64,000 bases of DNA from contig CAJTCY010000002.1 of the NCBI GenBank assembly GCA_910575075.1, positions 62,001-126,000 on the forward strand, in the 5' to 3' direction. Numbering within the stretch: the stretch's first letter is position 1; each line of letters begins with the position of its first letter. Of the stretch, positions 1 through 8,434 are shown in pieces. A program made the position numbers and the translations under genes. The DNA is from Lachnospiraceae bacterium. Lineage in GTDB: Bacteria > Bacillota > Clostridia > Lachnospirales > Lachnospiraceae. A model generated the notes under the pieces. The model was not told the DNA's origin. It saw nothing but the letters and a program-made list of their open reading frames with translations, and searched no databases.

Positions 1-319
1 TCTTTTCGTCTTTTTTTGCCTGCTTTAAGTCTTCCTTCGTCTGCGCAAGCTCGTCCTGTTTAATGGCAAGCTCTTCTTCTAATGTCGATAATTGTACAAT
101 TACATTCACCAATTCTGCATCAAGAGCATTAATTTCTTCTTGAAGCTGTCCCTGTTCCTGTTCTATATTATCTATTTCATTCTGTTTCGATTTTAAATTC
201 TCTTCTGCCTTCTGTTTGGCATTTTCCGCTTCCGACTTCTTGTCCGCCAAAGCAACATTAAACTGTGATATCCCCAGAGCAATAACCAATAATGCGGCTG
301 TCAGTTTCTTAGATTTCAT
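1..319 (-). CDS. Secreted coiled-coil protein, N-terminal part (PcsB / NlpC-P60 hydrolase-like), cut by window edge
   Basis: The first 106 residues are visible; the rest lies beyond position 1. It opens with a signal peptide (MKSKKLTAALLVIALGI..., Ala-rich cleavage region near residue 25). A heptad-rich Lys/Glu/Gln coiled coil follows from about residue 27 onward (NLKSKQNEIDNIEQEQ, then EELAIKQDELAQ). This arrangement is typical of PcsB/CwlO-type peptidoglycan hydrolases, whose catalytic NlpC/P60 or CHAP domain would be downstream and is not seen. I chose the ATG at 319 because AAAGGGG lies 7 nt upstream; another in-frame ATG at 325 sits too close to that site. The hydrolase function is inferred from architecture only; a generic secreted coiled-coil protein cannot be excluded. 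Confidence 0.7.
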   Translation of the reverse strand, partial: MKSKKLTAALLVIALGISQFNVALADKKSEAENAKQKAEENLKSKQNEIDNIEQEQGQLQEEINALDAELVNVIVQLSTLEEELAIKQDELAQTKEDLKQAKKDEK

Positions 320-559
320 ATACATGCCCCTTTCCGGTTAATTTTATTCAAGCTTGATTATAACATCATATTCAAGGGATAGCAACCAAAGAACTATTGA
401 AATTTGTAAAGCTATTACTTCAGCGGTTAACTATCGACATATTTTAACTGCCGGAAAATATATTGTTTCTATAATTACAGCAAATGATAACAAGAAGACC
501 GCCGCGCTCATATATTCACTCGCTCAAAAGATCTTGCCATGAAAGCGTCAAAGACAAAA

Positions 560-609
560 TGCACAAAAATCACTCTTGGAAACTGGCTTCCCAGGAGAAT
601 TTTTGTGCA
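560..609 (-). terminator. 50-bp inverted-repeat hairpin, probable hpf terminator and copy of a dispersed palindrome
   Basis: The outer arms are TGCACAAAAAT (560-570) and ATTTTTGTGCA (599-609). Read on the minus strand the hairpin follows hpf and runs into a T-rich stretch (TTTTGTCTTT), so it can terminate hpf. A 50-bp sequence of the same length and plan, in the opposite orientation, occurs at 6638-6687. Confidence 0.55.
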
Positions 610-692
610 TACTGTTTGCATTGCTCTGCAAGGTAAACCTTTAGAACGGAACTATACTTTGTAATTTATATTCGTTCGGCAGCCCTCTGTCC

Positions 693-1220
693 TTAAAATT
701 CTGGTTCAATCAGGCCATAGGTACTTCCTTTTCTCTTATAAACGACATTCACCTGTTCTGTCTCTGCATTCTGGAATACGAAGAAATTATGTCCCAGAAG
801 TTCCATCTGCACACAGGCGTCTTCCGGATACATGGGCTTCATCCCAAAACGTTTGGTACGTATGATCTTAACGTCTTCATCATCTTCCACTTCTTTATCA
901 ATATATTCCTTCTGGAAATTCGCTGCTGACTGCTTCTGATCTACGATCTTGTTCTTGTATTTCTTTAACTGCCGCTCAATAACTTCTTCTACCAGATCTA
1001 TAGAAACATACATATCGTTACTTACCTGCTCTGATCGGATAATATTTCCCTTTACCGGAATCGTGACTTCTATTTTCTGGCGTTCTTTTTCTACACTCAA
1101 GGTTACGAGAATATCAGTTTCCGGAGTAAAGTATCTCTCCAATTTAGATAATTTATCCTCTACTGCTTGTCTCAAGCCTGCGGTTACCTCGATATTTTTT
1201 CCACTAATTGTAATACGCAT
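693..1220 (-). CDS. hpf: Ribosome hibernation-promoting factor, long form
   Basis: Binds the 30S decoding region in slow-growing cells and dimerises 70S ribosomes into inactive 100S particles. The 175 residues match long-form HPF. An N-terminal S30AE domain (about 1-97, starting MRITISGKNIEVT) is followed by a charged linker (about 98-117) and the C-terminal dimerisation domain (about 118-175, with KPMYPEDACVQMELLGHNFF). I chose the ATG at 1220 because AAAGGGG lies 9 nt upstream; an in-frame TTG at 1229 would sit almost on top of that site. It is monocistronic, with a clear promoter at 1261-1289 and a hairpin at 560-609. Confidence 0.95.
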   Translation of the reverse strand: MRITISGKNIEVTAGLRQAVEDKLSKLERYFTPETDILVTLSVEKERQKIEVTIPVKGNIIRSEQVSNDMYVSIDLVEEVIERQLKKYKNKIVDQKQSAANFQKEYIDKEVEDDEDVKIIRTKRFGMKPMYPEDACVQMELLGHNFFVFQNAETEQVNVVYKRKGSTYGLIEPEF

Positions 1221-1260
1221 GGTGTCCAACCCCTTTGCTGTTTATTTTTCTGATAAATGT

Positions 1261-1289
1261 ATTATAGCATATTTGTCTTTTCAATACAA
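1261..1289 (-). promoter_or_regulatory. hpf promoter, sigma-A type with extended -10
   Basis: On the minus strand TTGTAT (1289-1284), a 17-bp spacer and TATAAT (1266-1261), with TGC just before the -10. It lies about 40 bp upstream of the hpf start. Confidence 0.75.
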
Positions 1290-1375
1290 TAAATCTCCAT
1301 GGTATTTTCTTGACATTCCACCGCCTGGGTAATAGTATACTTTTAGCTGCAGACCATTGGTAATTATGAAAACAT

Positions 1376-1661
1376 TAGGCAATTGCGAAACTATCAAATT
1401 ATCGAAATTTCATATACAATTTATACAATTGTTCTAAAATATTTTATCCATACGAAACGCACAAAATGCAGGGCGCACCAAGCATTACAACGAACCACTT
1501 AATACGAAAATCATGTTCCGCAAAGGCTTCCATGATTTTTGTGTTTCGTTTCCATGGTGCTAGAATGCATTTCTTAGCGTTTCGTATGATAAAATATTTC
1601 TGCTTAATTTTTTTGAATTGTATATGAAATTCAAAAATTTACTGAGTTTCGCAATTACCTA
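1376..1661. mobile_element. 286-bp MITE-like element with terminal inverted repeats and 10-bp target duplication
   Basis: The ends are TAGGCAATTGCGAAACT (1376-1392) and AGTTTCGCAATTACCTA (1645-1661), inverted repeats with one mismatch. The element is flanked by a perfect direct repeat ATGAAAACAT (1366-1375 and 1662-1671), a plausible target-site duplication. The interior is self-complementary over most of its length: for example ATTTTATCCATACGAAACGC on the left pairs with GCGTTTCGTATGATAAAAT on the right, with nested shorter hairpins between. No coding potential is seen. It lies directly upstream of the SDR gene, so that gene's promoter must lie in or be altered by the element. Confidence 0.7.
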
Positions 1662-1692
1662 ATGAAAACATTTCTGAAAGGAGCTTTTGCTT

Positions 1693-2427
1693 ATGAAACC
1701 TGAAATTGCTTTTATCACTGGCGCTTCCCGCGGTATTGGACGTGCCATTGCCGAAGAGTTCGCCCAGGCAGGATTTTCTCTCGCCATCAACTGCCAAAAC
1801 TCCGCCCCTGAGCTAGAACAGCTTGCAGCAAAACTTAAAGAAACATACCATGTGCCCTGCATACCTCTGGTGGGTGATATCGGAAGAGAAGATTTTGTAA
1901 AGGATGCTTTTTACATGATAGAAGAAGCACTTGGTTCTGTGACCGTGCTGGTAAATAATGCTGGTGTCTCTCATATCGGTCTGCTGTCTGATATGAGCCT
2001 GGACGAATGGAACCGTATCATACAGACAAATCTCACCTCCCTGTTCTGCTGCTGCCGACAGGCAATCCCTTCCATGGTTCGCCACCGCTCTGGCAAAATC
2101 ATAAACATTTCTTCTGTCTGGGGCAATACCGGGGCCTCCTGCGAAGTGGCATACTCTGCTTCAAAAGGCGGCGTTAATTCCTTTACCCGTGCCCTGGCAA
2201 AAGAACTGGCTCCCAGCAATATCTGCGTCAATGCCATTGCCTGCGGTATGATTGATACCCAGATGAACCAATGCTTTTCAGCAGAAGAACGTCTCCTGCT
2301 GACGGAAGAAATTCCTGCCGGACGTTTCGGAACTCCTAAAGAGGCTGCGCTCCTTGCTCTGTCTCTGGTAACAGCCCCCTCTTATCTGACAGGGCAGATT
2401 ATTACTTTAGACGGCGGATGGCAATAA
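1693..2427 (+). CDS. SDR-family NAD(P)-dependent reductase (FabG-like; possibly EF-P 5-aminopentanone reductase)
   Basis: A classical short-chain dehydrogenase/reductase of 244 residues. The cofactor-binding TGASRGIG spans residues 9-16, NNAG is near 88-91, and the catalytic Ser141, Tyr154 and Lys158 lie in NISSVWGN and YSASKGG. Length and motifs fit 3-oxoacyl-ACP reductase (FabG) and equally the FabG-like YmfI group, which reduces the 5-aminopentanone modification on elongation factor P. There is no fatty-acid gene cluster nearby, which weakly favours the second reading. I chose the ATG at 1693 because AAAGGAG (1677-1683) is 9 nt upstream; an in-frame TTG at 1687 is too close. The upstream region is the MITE at 1376-1661. 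A small palindrome (2428-2445) follows the stop. Confidence 0.85.
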   Translation: MKPEIAFITGASRGIGRAIAEEFAQAGFSLAINCQNSAPELEQLAAKLKETYHVPCIPLVGDIGREDFVKDAFYMIEEALGSVTVLVNNAGVSHIGLLSDMSLDEWNRIIQTNLTSLFCCCRQAIPSMVRHRSGKIINISSVWGNTGASCEVAYSASKGGVNSFTRALAKELAPSNICVNAIACGMIDTQMNQCFSAEERLLLTEEIPAGRFGTPKEAALLALSLVTAPSYLTGQIITLDGGWQ

Positions 2428-2536
2428 AATTCACTTCCGTGAATTAAATATGAGTTTCGCATATTTCTTCTGTTTCTGATTATTTTTTTCGTAAAATAGT
2501 CATAGTACTTTATATTTTACAGCAGAGGACTGTGAT

Positions 2537-2896
2537 ATGAAATTTTCTAACAGGCTTGAAAATCTTTTGGAAGAGCGAAATCTCACTCAAAAATTCTTAT
2601 CTAAAGAACTGAATATCGCTGCTTCCACATTAAACGGCTATCTGCGTCAGAATCGCGAACCGGATTTTGATACTTTGATTAATCTGGCTAAATATTTCAA
2701 TGTTTCCATAGATTATCTGCTCGGCGTTACCAATATTCGAAATCCTTACACGCTTAACGGCTGTTACGATGACAAAGAAGAAGATTTACTGGAAACTTAC
2801 CGTTCTCTGGGTCCTCTGGAACAAAACTATCTGCTAAAACAGGCACATATTTACAATCAGCACGATTTGGAAATTTCATCTTCCAGGAAAAAATAA
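2537..2896 (+). CDS. XRE-family HTH transcriptional regulator (first of a tandem pair)
   Basis: A 119-residue protein with an N-terminal Cro/C1-type helix-turn-helix at about residues 5-60 (KFLSKELNIAASTLNGYLR, then the typical DYLLGVT after the fifth helix). A short acidic helical C-terminal tail may serve dimerisation. It closely resembles the gene at 3003 over its first 65 residues and in the C-terminal YRSL...LLKQAHIY pattern, so the two are paralogues from a tandem duplication. The target is unknown; no phage or toxin genes adjoin it. Confidence 0.85.
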   Translation: MKFSNRLENLLEERNLTQKFLSKELNIAASTLNGYLRQNREPDFDTLINLAKYFNVSIDYLLGVTNIRNPYTLNGCYDDKEEDLLETYRSLGPLEQNYLLKQAHIYNQHDLEISSSRKK

Positions 2897-3002
2897 GGTA
2901 CTCAATCTGCGTTTATCTGTTCTCAGTGCGCGTATTTTCAGCTTTAAGCGGGCATAATTCTATTAAAATGATTTTATCCTGATTTTAATGGGAGGTATCT
3001 TC

Positions 3003-3353
3003 ATGGATTTTTGCATCCGTCTTAAAAATCTCATAGAGGAAAGGAATGTTACTCAAAAACAGCTGTCAATAGCGCTTCACATTGCTCCTACTACGTTAAA
3101 TGGATATATAAATAATTACCGTGAACCGGATTTTCGCACGCTTGTCCGTATGGCACGCTATTTTGATGTATCTACCGATTATCTTCTTGGTCTCAGAGAT
3201 GAAAAGAAACCTGTGCCTTCCTCTTTGAATTCTGCCGAAGGTGCACTGATTCATATTTACCGTTCCCTGATTCCGGAACGTCAGAAGCTTCTTATGGAGC
3301 AAGCGAAATTTTATCAGGGATTATCCGCAAAAGATCAGACTGGGCACAAGTAA
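3003..3353 (+). CDS. XRE-family HTH transcriptional regulator (second of a tandem pair)
   Basis: A 116-residue paralogue of the preceding gene. The HTH lies at about residues 5-60 (KQLSIALHIAPTTLNGYIN, DYLLGLR), with a C-terminal helix containing YRSLIPERQKLLMEQAKFY. I chose the ATG at 3003 because GGGAGG precedes it by 8 nt; the in-frame ATG at 2988 lies upstream of that site. The 100-bp gap from the first gene suggests separate expression. Role unknown. Confidence 0.85.
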   Translation: MDFCIRLKNLIEERNVTQKQLSIALHIAPTTLNGYINNYREPDFRTLVRMARYFDVSTDYLLGLRDEKKPVPSSLNSAEGALIHIYRSLIPERQKLLMEQAKFYQGLSAKDQTGHK

Positions 3354-3360
3354 TTTAAAT

Positions 3361-3402
3361 GGGCTGCTACGCTACGGTTTTTAACCGTTTGTGTAACAGC
3401 CC
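3361..3402. terminator. Hairpin between convergent genes
   Basis: GGGCTG (3361-3366) pairs with CAGCCC (3397-3402), with an inner imperfect stem (acggttttt/aaccgt). It lies between the second XRE gene (+) and spoVG (-). T-tracts are weak on both sides, so activity is uncertain. Confidence 0.45.
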
Positions 3403-3474
3403 TGTTTCAGCTCTGTGTATCAATGTCTGAATTTATACTTCCACTGATTCACCGCTCTTATCCTTTTTCATAGC

Positions 3475-3741
3475 TTATGCTTCCATCTCAATCTCTTCCT
3501 GATACTTATCCAGAATCATCCGTTGAATGTTCTCCCTGGTCTGGGAATTAATGGGATGCGCAATATCACGGTATTCCCCGTCCGCTGCTCTTCTGCTGGG
3601 CATGGCGATAAAAAGACCTTTTTCCCCTTCAATCACCTTAATATCATGCACCACAAATTCTTCATCAATGGTAATAGACACTACCGCACGCATTTTCCCT
3701 TCTTTCTCAACCTTACGGATTCTCACGTCTGTTATCTGCAT
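3475..3741 (-). CDS. spoVG: SpoVG, septation / RNA-binding regulator
   Basis: An 88-residue protein with the canonical SpoVG start [11 protein letters not shown] and the conserved block [20 protein letters not shown] (about 49-68). In Bacillus SpoVG affects asymmetric septation; in other Firmicutes it is a site-specific nucleic-acid-binding regulator. AAAGGGGG lies 9 nt before the ATG. It is monocistronic. The 237 bp upstream contain an AT-rich promoter region and a small hairpin (about 3815-3839), then the direct repeat described at 3881-3952. Confidence 0.95.
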   Translation of the reverse strand: MQITDVRIRKVEKEGKMRAVVSITIDEEFVVHDIKVIEGEKGLFIAMPSRRAADGEYRDIAHPINSQTRENIQRMILDKYQEEIEMEA

Positions 3742-3880
3742 AAATCTCTGCCCCCTTTATAAATCTTCCTATTTCTTAAGAACAGGTTATATCCACTATG
3801 AATATGCAGGTTTTACCATACCCACTGTCTGGTTATGGTATCTCAGATCATATTATATTAAAATCTTCATTTGTAATCTT

Positions 3881-3952
3881 CGTTCTCCGAATGCGCTAAT
3901 CATTCCATAAATCAGGGATTTATGATCATCATTCGCCGTTCTCCGAATGCGC
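3881..3952. repeat. Pair of 16-bp direct repeats between spoVG and glgD
   Basis: CGTTCTCCGAATGCGC occurs at 3881-3896 and again at 3937-3952, 56 bp apart. The intervening AATCAGGGATTTATGAT can fold locally. It is just downstream of the glgD stop and may be part of its 3' end or of the spoVG upstream region. Confidence 0.7.
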
Positions 3953-3978
3953 AGGCGCCTTCTTCTCTCTTGCTCTCA

Positions 3979-5094
3979 TTATATCACATATCTCTCATTG
4001 TGCTCATAAACAACCTTAATCCCATCACCGCCGCTGAAATAAGTATTTGCACGAAGAGTATCACGGCTCTCCACGATACAATTCTCAATATGTGTGTTGT
4101 CACCGATGTATACATCATTTAAAATAATAGAGTTCTTAATCACACAGTTCTTTCCTACAAATGCTTTCTTAAACAGAATTGAATTCTCCACTTTACTGTT
4201 AATAATACATCCACTGGACACCAAACTGTTGCGTACTTCTGATCCTACGTTATATTTAGCCGGCGGAAGATCGTCAACTTTAGAATAAATTCTTGGCTCA
4301 TCTCTGAAATATCTGCGTATTTCAGGTCTCAGAAAATCCATATTTGTCTTATAATAAGATTCCACTGTGGAAATATTGTTCCAGTATGTCTCCAGCTTGT
4401 AACCGAAAATCCGCTTCATATTCTTATACCGAATGAGAATATCTGTTACAAAATCATAACGGTTTTCTTCCGCACAGCGTTCGAGCATTTCTATAAGCTG
4501 TCTTCTGCGGAGCACATAGATACCTGCTGAGATCGTATTGGACTGGGCAACCATCGGCTTTTCTTCAAACTCCACAATCCGTGAATCTTCATTCATCCGT
4601 ACCACACCAAAACGGCTCACATCCTCGCCCACCGGCATGTCCTTGCATACAATGGTTATGTCTGCCTTTTTCTCAATGTGATACTCCAGCAGCTTGTTAT
4701 AATCCATTTTATACACACAGTCTCCAGCTGCAATGATAACATATGGTTCATGACTCTGTTTTAGGAACGTAATATTCCGGTACATAGCATCTGCCGTTCC
4801 ACGGTACCACCACGCGTTGTCAGAAGTAACTGTAGGATTGAATACATACAGACCGCCCTGTTTTCTTCCGAAATCCCACCATTTAGAAGAACTGAGATGC
4901 TCATTGAGGCTTCTTGCGTTATACTGGGTTAAAACTGCCACCTTCTGAATATGTGAATTACTCATATTGCTGAGTGCAAAATCAATACAACGAAAACTTC
5001 CACCCACTGGCATGGCTGCAATGGCTCTCTTATTAGAAAGCTCCTGCATTTTGCTGTTATTTCCGCCTGCTAATATAATACCTAATGCCTTCAT
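3979..5094 (-). CDS. glgD: Glucose-1-phosphate adenylyltransferase, regulatory-type subunit GlgD
   Basis: Partner subunit of ADP-glucose pyrophosphorylase for glycogen synthesis; 371 residues. An N-terminal nucleotidyltransferase fold (about 1-240) precedes a left-handed beta-helix (hexapeptide-like repeats, about 285-355). The catalytic glycine-rich loop is altered: [10 protein letters not shown] replaces the LAGGQGSRL of GlgC, and GDCVYKMDY replaces GDHIYKM. That is the usual mark of GlgD, which has little activity alone. The start codon overlaps the glgC stop (ATGA), so the two are translationally coupled and probably form a heterotetramer. Confidence 0.95.
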   Translation of the reverse strand: MKALGIILAGGNNSKMQELSNKRAIAAMPVGGSFRCIDFALSNMSNSHIQKVAVLTQYNARSLNEHLSSSKWWDFGRKQGGLYVFNPTVTSDNAWWYRGTADAMYRNITFLKQSHEPYVIIAAGDCVYKMDYNKLLEYHIEKKADITIVCKDMPVGEDVSRFGVVRMNEDSRIVEFEEKPMVAQSNTISAGIYVLRRRQLIEMLERCAEENRYDFVTDILIRYKNMKRIFGYKLETYWNNISTVESYYKTNMDFLRPEIRRYFRDEPRIYSKVDDLPPAKYNVGSEVRNSLVSSGCIINSKVENSILFKKAFVGKNCVIKNSIILNDVYIGDNTHIENCIVESRDTLRANTYFSGGDGIKVVYEHNERYVI

Positions 5095-6365
5095 ACTCTG
5101 TCACCTGCCTTAATGATTGATTCGCCGCCTGCCAAAAGGCCATCCGGATAGTCTTCCTTATCTGTCTTGCCGGAAATCGCTGTATTTTTACCTATTTTAA
5201 CACCCGACGGTATTACAGAATTCTCTCCGATGGTTACCAGACCAAAGGAATACACGCTCTTGTTCAGCTTATTCTCTGCTTCTTCACCTACACCCAGTTC
5301 AACGTTATTTCCAATTGTAACATTCTCTGCCACAATTGCTTTTGTAATCGTAACGTTATCACCGATCACGGTATCCTGCATGATAATGGAATCACGCACC
5401 ACGGTACCCTTGCCGATTACAACACCGGCACCGATTACAGAACCGTACACCTTACCGTAAATCTCTGAACCTTCTCCAATTATACAACGCTCTGTCACAG
5501 CATCTTCTGCAATAAACTGAGGCTCAATGATTTCACTCTTTGTATAAATCTTCCAGTACTCTTCATAGAGATTAAACTCAGGAATCAGATCTATCAATTC
5601 CATATTTGCTTCCCAATAAGATCCCAGTGTTCCAACATCCTTCCAGTATCCATTGTACTCGTAGGCAAACAGCCGTCTGCCATTCTCTCTGCAGTATGGA
5701 ATAATATGTTTGCCAAAGTCACAATTACTCTGCTCTGACATAGTAACCAGAGCTTCTCTCAATACGCTCCAGTTAAAAATGTAAATGCCCATAGATGCAA
5801 GATTGCTTCTGGGATTTGCCGGTTTCTCTTCGAACTCTGTAATCTGCTTGTTCTCATCCGTAATTACGAGACCAAATCGGCTTGCTTCTTCCCATGGAAC
5901 CGGCATAGCCGCAATCGTAACATCAGCATTGTTCTCCTTGTGGAAATCCAGCATTACTTCATAATTCATCTTGTAAATATGATCACCCGAAAGAATCAGC
6001 ACATATTCAGGATGATAACTGTCGATGTAGTTCAGGTTCTGATAAATCGCATTTGCTGTACCTGTATACCACTCACTGTTGTCACTCTTCTCATACGGGG
6101 GCAACACTGTTACACCACCATTGTTTCGGTCTAAATCCCATGGAATACCAATTCCAATATGAGTATTCAGACGCAGCGGCTGATACTGTGTCAACACGCC
6201 TACCGTATCTATCCCCGAATTTACACAGTTACTCAACGGAAAATCAATAATTCGATATTTACCGCCAAATGCTACAGCCGGTTTTGCAACATTAGAAGTT
6301 AGTACTCCAAGTCTGCTGCCCTGACCCCCTGCCAAAAGCATGGCTATCATTTCTTTACGAATCAT
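5091..6365 (-). CDS. glgC: Glucose-1-phosphate adenylyltransferase, catalytic subunit GlgC
   Basis: Makes ADP-glucose from ATP and glucose-1-phosphate, the committed step of glycogen synthesis. 424 residues. The catalytic loop [14 protein letters not shown] is near residues 11-24, the sugar-phosphate region has [23 protein letters not shown] carries the metal-binding Asp, and EFEEKP carries the substrate Lys. A beta-helix domain ([19 protein letters not shown]) closes the protein. I chose the ATG at 6365, 8 nt after GAGAGG, over the in-frame GTG at 6374. A minus-strand extended -10 (TGCTATAAT) lies about 50 bp upstream (6411-6419). First gene of the glgC-glgD operon. Confidence 0.96.
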   Translation of the reverse strand: MIRKEMIAMLLAGGQGSRLGVLTSNVAKPAVAFGGKYRIIDFPLSNCVNSGIDTVGVLTQYQPLRLNTHIGIGIPWDLDRNNGGVTVLPPYEKSDNSEWYTGTANAIYQNLNYIDSYHPEYVLILSGDHIYKMNYEVMLDFHKENNADVTIAAMPVPWEEASRFGLVITDENKQITEFEEKPANPRSNLASMGIYIFNWSVLREALVTMSEQSNCDFGKHIIPYCRENGRRLFAYEYNGYWKDVGTLGSYWEANMELIDLIPEFNLYEEYWKIYTKSEIIEPQFIAEDAVTERCIIGEGSEIYGKVYGSVIGAGVVIGKGTVVRDSIIMQDTVIGDNVTITKAIVAENVTIGNNVELGVGEEAENKLNKSVYSFGLVTIGENSVIPSGVKIGKNTAISGKTDKEDYPDGLLAGGESIIKAGDRV

Positions 6366-6569
6366 GTCTCTCACCTCTCGTCAATTAATTTCTTGTTACT
6401 TACATCCTATATTATAGCACATAAGAATCATTTAGTACACATATTTCACAATTTTTTTGCCTAAAAATAAATAATTTTGTCAGATTGCACAAGATATATT
6501 ACCCGATTATTACGAAAAATATTGCATTTCCTTTTTGATTTCCTGTTTTAGCATCCGAATCCTATTTTC

Positions 6570-6764
6570 CTTGAGTTTCCGCAAATTGCAGTTTTATATT
6601 ACCAAAAGGTACACATCATTCTATGATGTGTACACTTTGCACAAAAAAGTGTTATGGAAAGCCAGTTTTCCAAGCGTTTCTTGTGCAAAGTGTCTCTGTT
6701 GCCATTGGCAACAAGATTTTTTGGCAATAAAATTATTGATAAAATAAAAATACGGAAACTCAAG
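6570..6764. repeat. Multi-hairpin palindromic element upstream of murC
   Basis: The outer arms CTTGAGTTTCCG (6570-6581) and CGGAAACTCAAG (6753-6764) are perfectly inverted. Three hairpins nest inside. One is a perfect 11-bp stem with a 3-nt loop (6609-6633, arms GTACACATCAT/ATGATGTGTAC). One is a 13-bp stem (6632-6644 with 6681-6693, ACACTTTGCACAA/TTGTGCAAAGTGT). One is TGTTGCCA/TGGCAACA (6697-6713). There is no ORF. The density of perfect palindromes suggests a mobile MITE/REP-type element. No clear target duplication is visible. Confidence 0.65.
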
Positions 6765-6774
6765 TATTTTCAAT

Positions 6775-6803
6775 TTGCAAATTACCCACTGTTGTTATAA
6801 AAT
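6775..6803 (+). promoter_or_regulatory. Candidate murC promoter at the edge of the palindromic element
   Basis: TTGCAA (6775-6780), a 17-bp spacer, then TAAAAT (6798-6803), about 80 bp before the murC start. The -35 begins 10 bp outside the element's right arm. The leader 6822-6882 (AAGGGCGCC, CCGGCCCC) could fold, but I recognise no riboswitch in it. Confidence 0.5.
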
Positions 6804-6885
6804 GAGAGTAATTAATATAAGGAAAGACTGGTAAGGGCGCCAAATCATTTCCCGGCCCCTAATCAAAACCAGGCAGGTAAAATAT

Positions 6886-8277
6886 ATGTGCAAAAATGTA
6901 TACAAAATCGATTTCAAACAGCCAGTTCATCTACACTTTATCGGTATCGGCGGCATCAGCATGAGCGGTCTTGCCGAAATTTTGTTACGGGAAGGATTTC
7001 CTGTTTCCGGATCAGATTCCCGGGAAACCCCTTTGACTGAAAAACTCATCTCCCTTGGCGCCAAAATTTTTTACGGACAACGTGCTTCCAACATTCAGAC
7101 TGATACGGAAGCCGTGGTTTACACAGCCGCCATCCATCCGGACAATCCAGAACTGAAAGCCGCTGTGGACCAGCAGATTCCCACTCTGACCCGTGCAGAA
7201 CTTCTAGGACAGATTATGGAAAATTACCAGCAGTCAGTAGCTGTCTCCGGCACACATGGAAAAACCACCACAACCTCCATGATCAGCGACATCTTTCTGG
7301 AAGCCTGCTGTGATCCCACAATTTCTGTAGGTGGAATTCTTAAATCCATTGACGGTAATATACGGGTCGGCGAATCAGAATTCTTTCTGACTGAGGCATG
7401 TGAATACACCAATAGTTTTTTAAACTTTTACCCCAAATATGGATTAATATTAAATATAGAAGAAGATCATATGGATTTCTTCAAAGACCTTACCGATATC
7501 CGTAATTCTTTCCGGAAGTTCGCCAAAAATGTTCCCCCAGAAGGCATTCTGTTTATCAATGAAGAAATTGAAAATTATCAGGAAATCATAAAAGATCTTG
7601 ACTGCAGAATCATCACATATGGCTTGACCCCTTCTGCTTCATATTATGCGGATAATATCACATTTAATACAAAAGGCTGCGGAAACTTTACCCTCATGAA
7701 GGAAAAAACCATACTTGGCACAATTTCCATGAACGTACCAGGCAGGCACAATATCAGCAACGCTGTTGCGGCATGTGCCCTTGCTCTTGAGATGAATCTA
7801 TCCTTTGATTCTGTTCAGGCAGCGCTCTCAGGGTTTGGCGGAACTGCAAGACGTTTCGAACATAAGGGAGAGCTGGGCGGTATCACCATTGTGGACGATT
7901 ACGCACATCATCCAACAGAAATAAACGCAACTCTTACTGCTGCCAGAAACTGCGGCAAAAACCGCATTATATGCGTGTTCCAGCCGCACACTTATACCCG
8001 CACAAAGGCATTCCTTAAAGAGTTTGCCCAGGCTCTTTCTTCTGCTGATCTGGTTGTACTTGCAGATATTTATGCTGCCAGAGAACAGAATACGATAGGC
8101 ATTTCCTCCGAAGACCTGCTGAAAGAGTTACAAAATTTAGGCAAAGAAAGCTATTATTTTGCATCTTTTGACGAAATTGAAAATTTCTTATTAAAAAAAT
8201 GTATAAACGGCGATTTGTTGATAACTATGGGCGCCGGAGACATTGTACAAGTAGGAGAACACCTTCTTGGCATATAG
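6886..8277 (+). CDS. murC: UDP-N-acetylmuramate--L-alanine ligase
   Basis: Cytoplasmic Mur ligase that adds L-Ala to UDP-MurNAc in peptidoglycan synthesis. 463 residues, the normal length. The Rossmann-like start HFIGIGGISMSGLAEIL (17-33) precedes the ATP-binding SGTHGKTTTT (121-130). The central-domain ENxxxEH region is seen as NIEEDHMDFF, and the C-terminal domain begins around VPGRHNISN (about 285) with DDYAHHPTE (about 345). It is followed at once by DnaA boxes and a terminator hairpin. Confidence 0.97.
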   Translation: MCKNVYKIDFKQPVHLHFIGIGGISMSGLAEILLREGFPVSGSDSRETPLTEKLISLGAKIFYGQRASNIQTDTEAVVYTAAIHPDNPELKAAVDQQIPTLTRAELLGQIMENYQQSVAVSGTHGKTTTTSMISDIFLEACCDPTISVGGILKSIDGNIRVGESEFFLTEACEYTNSFLNFYPKYGLILNIEEDHMDFFKDLTDIRNSFRKFAKNVPPEGILFINEEIENYQEIIKDLDCRIITYGLTPSASYYADNITFNTKGCGNFTLMKEKTILGTISMNVPGRHNISNAVAACALALEMNLSFDSVQAALSGFGGTARRFEHKGELGGITIVDDYAHHPTEINATLTAARNCGKNRIICVFQPHTYTRTKAFLKEFAQALSSADLVVLADIYAAREQNTIGISSEDLLKELQNLGKESYYFASFDEIENFLLKKCINGDLLITMGAGDIVQVGEHLLGI

Positions 8278-8295
8278 TTATCCACATTATCCACA
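8278..8295 (+). promoter_or_regulatory. Two abutting consensus DnaA boxes (cluster A)
   Basis: TTATCCACA at 8278-8286 and again at 8287-8295, both perfect matches to the DnaA-box consensus in the same orientation and with no gap. The first overlaps the murC stop region; the second overlaps the left arm of the murC terminator. Confidence 0.8.
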
Positions 8296-8336
8296 TTCCA
8301 ATTGGGGAAAACTTTCCATTTGGAATGTGGATTTTT
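8291..8336 (+). terminator. murC intrinsic terminator
   Basis: CCACATTCCAA (8291-8301) pairs perfectly with TTGGAATGTGG (8320-8330), followed by ATTTTT. The stem is built from DnaA-box-like sequence, so DnaA binding and termination could interfere. Confidence 0.8.
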
Positions 8337-8434
8337 AAGTTTACATAAGATTATTTTCAACATTTTCCCATTCAGGTCATAATTTCCGCAATCACGAGGA
8401 TTTTTACCTGTTACCATAATATTTTTCCACTGAA

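Noticed and set aside
354-542. 62-residue plus-strand ORF after the secreted-protein start
   Set aside because: No ribosome site and no recognisable domain. It lies in the promoter region of the minus-strand gene at 319.
949-1332. 127-residue plus-strand ORF opposite hpf
   Set aside because: It is antisense to a well-supported gene and has the skewed composition of a shadow frame.
6822-6882. Riboswitch in the murC leader
   Set aside because: Some GC-rich complementarity exists, but the sequence matches no class whose conserved core I know.
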